A DNA stretch of 64,000 bases from Strongylocentrotus droebachiensis (Eukaryota; Echinodermata; Echinoidea; Camarodonta; Strongylocentrotidae): contig JAVYIG010007849.1 in assembly GCA_035222895.1 (NCBI GenBank), positions 32,394 to 96,393 on the forward strand, written 5' to 3'. The translations under genes were made by a program, and so were the position numbers. Shown here in pieces: positions 56,500-64,000 of the stretch. Position 1 is the stretch's first letter, and every line of letters starts with the position of its first letter. The notes under the pieces are model-generated. The model was not told the origin of the DNA and did not search any database. It saw only the letters and a program-made list of their open reading frames with translations.

Positions 56500-56650
56500 G
56501 TTATTACATGCCATATTTAGAATATGAAGGCATTTGAAAAGCCATGCTTTTCAGGGTACATTTTTTCTCTGATGTTCTTCCACACTTGCATTATACAATA
56601 ACGCTCACAACTATTTCTCACCTATCCCAGAACTCAACCTTCTCTTTAAG
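56500..56650. mobile_element. Inverted partial family D copy
   Basis: TTAGAATATGAAGGCATTTG to CAGAACTCAACCTTCTCTTTAA, inverted next to the copy ending at 56447, so the pair could fold on itself. Confidence 0.72.
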
Positions 56651-56744
56651 TACAAAGAAAGCTCATGCAGAACTCTTCTGTCATCTTGCCACAAACTCAT
56701 CCTTCTCTTGAACTAGATGCCAACGGTTTGCCACAATTGTTAAG

Positions 56745-56870
56745 TTTAAATTAGAGATAAGTTCAACTTAGGATCTTTGTGGAACACCCCCCAGAACTCA
56801 ACTTTATCTCTAAGTTAGACAAAGAAAGCTCAGAACTCTTCTTTCATCTTTCCACAAACTCATCCTTCTC
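56745..56870. mobile_element. Solo end of MITE family B and adjacent repeat debris
   Basis: AGAGATAAGTTCAACTTAGG and GTGGAACACCCCCC match the right end of 59127-59440. Confidence 0.6.
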
Positions 56871-57399
56871 TTTAACTCAGCGAAGTTCCACCGCGCACGA
56901 TCTGGCATCCCTGTCCTAATGGTTTTGTCCATCAGCACGCAGCTAAGAAGGTATTGGATAATAAGGCTATGCGTGCCATCTTAAATTCTTCATCCATCCC
57001 GACCGACTACGATAGCTCACAGTCAAAGAGAGGACGTGCATGCTCTATCTGTGTATAATGCATGTATGCCAATGGATGCACAGTCAATAACATACATACA
57101 TCCATCGCATAGGTGTATAGATGGGTACCTCACTGCTGCTCAGGTAACACAGCAATACTAGTTTAGTTTGCGTTACTTATGCAGCCTAAAGATAGCTACC
57201 AAACATTGGATCCCCATATATTCTGTACATATTTGAATTCTTGTATAATATATTATCAAATTGAGCTTCTGTTTTACCATGGCTGACCTTTTAGTAGGTC
57301 CATGGTTTTACTTAAAATATACCCCTGGAGTATAATACCTGCATGATATATTCATCACTATTGCATTTAGCCATGTAACCAACTAACTTAACTTTCTCC

Positions 57400-57735
57400 T
57401 TCCAAAAGAGGCATTTCATTGGAAAGAAGAAATATAAATGATAATTGATTAAAGTTCAGTTTTGCTCTGCTTTGCTCTGTTTTGCTGACACACACTGTAC
57501 CACACAAACACAGTATCACACCAAATAAAGTCATATTCCATGGAGTTAATCACAACCAACTTCATTAGCTATCTTCTTCCGAGAGAGGCATTTCATTGGA
57601 AAGAAGAAATATAAATGATCAAAGTTGAGCTTTGTTCTTTTTCGCTAACACACACTGTACCACACATTACCACACCAAATAAATTCATATTCCATCGAAC
57701 CAATCATAACAAATCCTTCCGAGAGAGGAATAACT
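57400..57735. repeat. Two-copy direct repeat (~170 bp)
   Basis: AGGCATTTCATTGGAAAGAAG at about 57409 and 57587, each followed by a GCT-TTG-type tract, ACACACACTGTACCACAC and a CATATTCCAT block. Confidence 0.8.
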
Positions 57736-59126
57736 GTTTGGTTTTTTTCTTCATACACCCTGTAAATGACCAGTACATAATGGATAGTCATTACTATTCC
57801 ATTTCGCTATGTAACCATGCTCCCCCTTGAGAGATACTATTTCTACATATATTGAATAAATTGATCACGGAAAGTAGATTGATCATGGAAAGGGAAGAAT
57901 AATTCAGGGATCAAATTGCTTTGGAGTTCACCTCATTAGCTACCACTTCTACTTAAAAGGGTAACGATAATATTTTGTCCTACAATGTCTGCGAGGGTAT
58001 TAGGTAGAATCATTCCTTCTACGTAAAGGAACATATTACGTCTGCTTTTCATGTGGGAGATCATTTATTTCAGCTACAATGACATTTGCCTGAGGCTTGA
58101 TGTTAACAAAGAATTGGGTTTAAGATTAGGGTTGCCGCAGGTAAACTGGGCTTAGGGTTAGGGTTAGGGTGTGCGTGTTAAGGGGATTATTTTATGCATT
58201 ATTAGAGAAGACCAGCATTTTTCAACCAGGGTGCCGCAATTGAAATAGATTAAAGATCTATTTTTGGATCCTTTATGCAATACAAGGACGTTAAAACGAA
58301 CAATATTACAAGGATTTTTAAAGGTCACTTATCTCAACATTTTCTTTTATTTAGTGAAAATAAAAAGGGGAACTAAATACATACATGTTTTTACTAGTTT
58401 TCAACACTTGATAACATTTAACACATTACATGGCTACCTAATCTGTATTATAACTACCATGTCTAATTGTATTGATTTACATGTATATCATCTCATGCCA
58501 CCTGCCTCTGCAATTTTGGACCATTACTCAGGTCAAGTCCAGGTATCTTCTTATTATGCTCCCATATCCTTACAAGTATGTCTTTGTCATAATGTCTCTG
58601 TTCCTCTATATTCTGCTGAAATATCAATAAAGTAAAAAAACTTCTGACATTTATGAGACTGAACTTTACACTTTACCTCATGATACCCCTGATCAAATTC
58701 CAATTATTCTTCTCATTTCCTTCTATAAATTCACAGACTGTGTAAATATGTTCACAATGCTTATATAGACGTAGTTACAGATACAGTGTAAATACTGATG
58801 CTTATTCAAGTGCCCTCTATTCATACTATTCATAATAGGGCTCGCTTCTGGCGGGAATAAATGTGCGTTAGGCCGTCAGAAGTATTCATGTGAAATAATT
58901 GAATACATAATAATGTATGCGCATGTATTAAAAGGTTCCCAGCAAAAATCATTGAAGACAGTCTGCCTCTTGAACTTTATCCTTATGAAAATGTTAACCT
59001 GTTGAATACTGAGTTCTTGCCTTCCCATTGGCTTAACACAGGGACCACCCAGTTCCCGTAGGCAATGGGTTCAAAGGTGCACTCTCTGTTTATTGTAACT
59101 ATGAAGGAGCATTTGAAATAGTTCCA
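57736..59126. other. Intergenic; short telomere-like motif
   Basis: 58146-58171 holds three to four GGGTTA/CTTAGGG units. Otherwise nothing is recognised, including the 123-codon open frame at 58264-58635, which has no family signature. Confidence 0.45.
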
Positions 59127-59440
59127 GGGGGGTGTTCCACAAAGATCCAAAGTCAAACTTAACTCTAAGTTGGACTTAACAATTATGGAGAGCCATGGGT
59201 AGCCTTTACATAGAATATATTTAAAAGCAAAAAATCAAGTATTTTAGAATTTTTATAAATTCCACATCAAGAACATGAAACCTCCTTGATAAAAGGAAAT
59301 ATGAATGATTTGAACCAACATTTTATGCCTTTGAAAATAACTTTTAACAAAATATATTCATAGATGCTAATGGCTTTCCATAATTGTTAAGTCCAATTTA
59401 GAGATAAGTTCAACTAAGGATCTTTGTGAAACACCCCCCA
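59127..59440. mobile_element. Palindromic MITE family B copy 3
   Basis: GGGGGGTGTTCCACAAAGATC to GATCTTTGTGAAACACCCCC, inverted relative to 16757 and 23319. Confidence 0.86.
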
Positions 59441-60192
59441 GATGACATACATATTTAGACGTCACAGGAGACTTTCTTCATCCATGCAGGATTATCATTC
59501 TCTATCACCATGAAGGTATTGACTGTGAAAGTAGCCTAGGTGACAGCACTCATCCTTGGGGAAATCACAGGCCTTGTACACTATCACCACTGGAGTCAAA
59601 CACTGCTACATGTATCCAATATATTTTCCGGATAATTTCAATCACGAAATTCTTCCAAAAGTTAGCTAGTGTCCATTACTGCCATTCATTTACCACTTTT
59701 TGTTAAAACCTCTCATAGCTTAATTGTATCATTTTCACACAATAATACTGCTGATAAAACAAAATAATGGGTTTTAAAGCGCAATTTTCTGACACAAATG
59801 TCACTGATGGCACTACAATATCACTGCAACAAACAAAACTTGATGTAATGTAGTCTATACATTTCCATTCCAAGTTTAAGGTATTAATTACCATACAGTG
59901 TATGATGAACCTATATATATACATATATAGCTCTGTGTAAACAGAACTACAATGTATTAAAGTTCAACTCTTAACTGCTTTTAGATAGTCAAATCAAGCT
60001 CATCAATTTCAAGTTACTTCTGGGAAAATGTTTGCTGATTGAAGAGTATGAAGTGGAACCTGGTAAACAAAGTACATGATTCAAGTCCATAGGTCTATTA
60101 TCCTTCAAATAGATTATTCTATGAACTATTATAATATCTCTCTTTTCAGGCTGTTTCAGTGTCAGACACGTGTATGGTCTCCTCTTGAACCT
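59441..60192. other. Intergenic, nothing recognised
   Basis: No feature supported. Confidence 0.4.
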
Positions 60193-61035
60193 GGGCCCCA
60201 TTTCACAAAACATGTCATCAGTGCATGACAAATGACAGTTTTTGTTATAAAAATTTAGTGACAAATCTGCTGATAAATAACCAATCAGTGTATAAGGCGC
60301 ACCTGTGTATAAGGCGCACCCCTATTTCTGAGGAAAAAAACAAACAACAACAACAACAACAACAACAAAAAAGTTTTTTGTTTTTTTGTTTTTTTGTTGC
60401 CGAAAACCCACGCGGGGAAGGACCTTCATTTTACATCGAGGTGCAGTTGAAGTTGTGAACTTGTCACAAATAATAGTAACAATGTCGTTGTAGAAGAATG
60501 TGTAAGATCATTAATGTAAATTAAAAACAGGTCCAGACTCTAAGGCTTCATGATACCAAGTGTCCCACACCAGCCTCATCACATCACCTAGCAGAAGCAC
60601 TGTGTTCTATGCCAAACATCAATAGTCATGCATGATATGAATAGCATCCTCTAAATTTCTGACAATGGAGTACCTTGTGGTACACCATTTGTTATAGAAA
60701 AAAAAATTGAGGAATTATTATTATAAACTACATATTGAGATCTATTAGAAAGATTACTTTCAAACCAAGATGACAGACAAATTGGAGTGTTGTTGTAGTT
60801 TCCGAGTGGTGAGTCAACACACTGATTACTGAGCTGGGAGACATTGCCAGGCAAAGCGCCATAAATTGAAACTAAAAATTAAAAAAATTCTGTACCTGTG
60901 TATAAGACGCACCCCCGACTTTCAAATTTTTTCGGCGGCAAAAAAGTGCGCCTTATACACAGAGATTTACGGTAGCTTATAACAAATACTGTCATTTGTC
61001 ACTGATGACAAGTTTTGTGAAATGGGGACCTGGGC
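60193..61035. mobile_element. MITE family A copy split by a ~690-bp nested insertion
   Basis: Family A ends lie at 60193-60286 (with a rearranged left half) and 60974-61035. Between them is an element with ends TGTATAAGGCGCACC and GTGCGCCTTATACAC, containing (CAA)n, the repeat shared with 15165 and a reverse-transcriptase fragment. Confidence 0.7.
60651..60788 (-). pseudogene. LINE reverse transcriptase fragment
   Basis: Minus frame encodes L-S-S-W-F-E-S-N-L-S-N-R-S-Q-Y-V, a spacer, then N-G-V-P-Q-G-T-P-L-S and a stop. The W-F-x-S-Y/N-L-x-x-R and G-V-P-Q-G motifs are standard in reverse transcriptases of CR1/jockey-like non-LTR elements. Only about 45 residues remain. Confidence 0.8.
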
Positions 61036-62446
61036 TTGACACTAACAGGTGCCCAGGATATGAAACCTAAACCAGACCCCCCCCCCCCCCCCCTCCCCCA
61101 AATTCCTGAAAAAAATGTTCACATAGCCCCATGACAACCCCTTTTTAAACACCATTATATAGACTAATCTTGCCCTGGAAACAGTTAAATAATCTTGAAG
61201 CCTTTGGTATATATCTATCCCATGATATTAAACTACAATGGTACAGCGAGATTATTTCTGTGGCATATACAATGAGTTAAATGTAATCGCTGTGGCATAT
61301 ATGAGGCAAGGCATGCAGTGTGGGCTGAAAGGCCGCACTATTCACATGTCAAAGTCAATAACACTTCACTATAAGTAACCATTCATATTGATATCAGCCT
61401 GATTGTGCAAACTGTTTCTATGTCTACAATAAAACAGAGTCACGGATCACACACGCACATTCATAGCAAGTTTCATTATCAAATTGCTATGTCTTATATA
61501 ATTACCTTGGTCACACTTTCTCACGAAATATCCCTTACAGTAGCTGGCAAAGCAAATTAAAATTATAAATATGTGCATTGTCTTTGCACAGACTGAGAAG
61601 ATTTGATTCTGTTTGCAAGATAATCTATAAATGGGGCCTGTTATCATGGAGATAATTGATAGCAGTTGCCCGGTAAATACTGCATGATACAAATATAATG
61701 TGGGTATTCATACAAAGTTACAAACATGATATATTGAAACAATGGTTTCTAAAATATATAGAAAGAAACTTTAGTACTGTGACATTTCATTTGTTTTATC
61801 CTGTAACAAGAAATTTATATTCTGTTCCTTTTTTTTCAGGGGAGGGGGAAAAGGGCCCTCCTTACAATGAACTCCATTTTAAATTATGTATTTTCCTCAT
61901 GCACAACATTTTCTAAAATTTCTCATTTAACGTATTACCTACGAGAACTGTGTGATCCCTGTATTGCGACGTTGGGAATGAGATAATTCAATAGTCAACT
62001 GAAAAATACATTGCCTACATGAAATGGATGATTCTGTATTAAGCCTATGGGAATTAAAGACTGCAGTCAGTCAATGAGTTAACACGTTGCCTACATGAAA
62101 CGAGTGATCTCTACATTAAGCCAATGGGAATTAGAGACTTTGGTTATCAATTGCTTAATACCTTGCCTGCATCAAACAAGTGATCCCTGTAGTAAGCCTA
62201 TAGTAATTAGAGAACCCAGGAGTCAATGGCTTAAGCCTTCTCTCACTTATGCTACAATTGATTAGAGATCAATTATCTGCAGCCCACTGCATAATTTATG
62301 TCTGCAAACTCTTCTGCACGGCTAGCCGTCACATGTAATTAAAAATTTTAATAGAAGCCCAATACAATGGAAGCTCATCAAATTCTCAACTATGTGCAGC
62401 CACTAATCTGCATTGCAGAAGTCGTTTAGTGATAATAGTCTATAGG
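61036..62446. other. Intergenic; poly-C and weak ~80-bp repeats
   Basis: Poly-C at 61078-61096. At 61930-62220, GTGATC(C/T)CT...TAAGCC(T/A)ATGGGAATTAGAGA recurs three to four times about 80 bp apart. Confidence 0.5.
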
Positions 62447-62648
62447 TTAAAGGCCATCTGTACTGGTGTACAAGAGGGATTAGACCACCCTGCAAGGTCA
62501 CTGGACAGTAGGTTATCTCATCAACTCAGCTCTCAATTAACAGAAGAAAAAGAGGATCATGGGGGACCAATGGTCACCGATTATACATTATTATTATACA
62601 TTGTTATAGAGGGCGCAAGTAGCTATAAGTAGTGCAGTGGGGCTTTAA
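62447..62648. mobile_element. TTAA-flanked element, family E copy 4
   Basis: TTAA-AGGCCATCTGTACTGG to AGTGCAGTGGGGCT-TTAA, same orientation as 25933. Confidence 0.8.
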
Positions 62649-62964
62649 TGAACATGCTATTATTACCAGATACTGGAAAACTATACCCCTTAATTAATTT
62701 CAAAAGAACTGTGTGTACACTTTCGAGAGTAAAACGAATTAGTTTGATCCTATGTTTTGAGTTTTTTTTCAGGTTTCATGTCCTGCTTTGGCAGTTATGA
62801 GCCATGACCTGGACTACTCTTATTCTGAGTCTGTGAATGTGCAATTCTTTTTCTATGTTCCTTTATTGAAAATTGACAATAAAGCAAAACCAAATCCCTA
62901 CAAACAAACAAAATGAAACAAACAAATCTGTTGAAAGGAAATTTTAAAGTGTTATATTTCTAGT

Positions 62965-63342
62965 CCATCCTTGTAAGTTTTTCTCACAGAATTCTCACAG
63001 AATCTAACGAAACTTACACTGAATGTTCAAGATTACAAATAAATGTCATGTGCCAAACAATTTTGGAAGAAAATGTATACTGGCTGAGTAATGAGCATAG
63101 AAAGATAAGGAAATCAGGGTAGTACTAGCCCCGCCACCATGTGTGTTGTCCCATATACATCTTTCTGTGTGAGTGATTGTTACTTTACCAAGACTCTGCC
63201 AAATTTATGATGATTTTGATGACTCAAGAACCTTGCATTACACACCATTACTTACAATGCTATATGATCAAGTTTTCTGATCCATTCCACACCTTTTCTT
63301 TCACAATGCAATCGCATTACCAGAACTCAAGTTTGTCTTTAA
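62965..63342. mobile_element. Family C/D-related element, left end unclear
   Basis: Inverted match to 29769-30162 (AATGTTCAAGATTACAAATAA, GTAATGAGCATAGAAAGA), ending CCAGAACTCAAGTTTGTCT-TTAA. Confidence 0.7.
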
Positions 63343-64000
63343 CCTTCAGTTTAGGGGATAGCCCAAAGTATCTTCCCTGCTCCTAAATCTACCGACGATC
63401 CTCTATTCTTGATTGACCTCGCTTTGACAAGAGGTATGCCTGAAATACTTAATGAGCCCACATAGAGAGTAGCGGACTCCATCCTCATGAATTATCTGTT
63501 CTAATGAGTAAGTATTGATCCACGGCCCTTATGCCGATGATGTGACGAAAACCCAAGTTATATACATGTGTTACATGTAAGTACCCCCTTGACCGAATAG
63601 AATAATCTATGTGTACGAAGGCTGGGATACACAATTTACATTATGCAGACTCCTAAAATCAATCAGCAATTCAATAATGATATCTGGATCCATGTAGTGC
63701 TTAATATAAATACCCTCTCTAATCGCTTTCCAGATAATATTAACTTAACCATCGGATTCATTTACGCACAATGTGCACCATTTCCACTCCCTGGGGAATA
63801 TTCCTACCATATGGTCAACGTTAGGGCATATGGCAATTACCAACACAAAGGCTTTCGTCAAACTACCAGGTCCCCATTTCTCTCCTGGGTATGGAGTGGC
63901 AAATGTATTTAAATACCCCCACTCACACGAAACAAGACCAACAGACTGAACATTAAGAATGACAAATATGAAATTGTTTAAAAATCTAAACTGGTTAGCT
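63343..64000. other. Intergenic, nothing recognised
   Basis: Non-repetitive. The tail at 63880-63915 has a GGAGTGGCAAATGTATTTAAA stretch reminiscent of the SINE body at 24630. No exon supported. Confidence 0.35.

Noticed and set aside
58264-58635. 123-residue open frame
   Set aside because: No recognisable domain, no flanking splice logic and AT-rich codon use. A single-exon gene cannot be supported.

Overview
This window is animal nuclear DNA. It has spliced genes with GT-AG introns, long intergenic spans, microsatellites, tRNA-derived SINEs, LINE fragments and very many short palindromic transposon relics. The two gene families and the repeat style suggest an invertebrate deuterostome, most likely an echinoderm such as a sea urchin. 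That placement is inference, because no species-diagnostic gene is present.

Two genes can be supported. At the left edge, on the + strand, are the last two coding exons of a heterotrimeric G-protein gamma subunit (exon ends at 74; last exon 824-938, ending in the prenylation box C-S-I-I). On the - strand, converging on it, is a complete-looking ADAR gene (adenosine deaminase acting on RNA, ADAR1 type). It has nine coding exons from 27833 down to 13699. All eight junctions keep phase, and they join to 3189 nt, or 1062 residues. The predicted protein has three Z-alpha domains in one 1.5-kb exon, a single double-stranded RNA-binding domain split over exons 2 and 3, and a full deaminase domain over exons 4-9.

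Region by region: 939-13698 is intergenic, with palindromic elements, a degenerate ~100-bp tandem repeat, four tRNA-like units and CT-rich tracts. The ADAR introns (13934-26291) hold several transposon families, two SINEs, a LINE 3' fragment, minisatellites and partial tandem copies of the ADAR exon ends. From 27852 to 64000 I found no convincing exon. That stretch holds a candidate upstream regulatory block (28690-28820), a 32-copy 21-bp minisatellite (31726-32397), a ~115-bp tandem array (35480-36425), a nine-unit tRNA-like array (38970-39770), long CT-rich stretches and many elements with TTAA target sites.

The most unusual observations are the triple Z-alpha / single dsRBD ADAR architecture, repeated local duplication of ADAR exon 3' ends, inverted transposon copies flanking the dsRBD exon (a possible self-editing substrate), and a perfect 25-bp hairpin bounded by a 13-bp direct repeat at 12540-12657.
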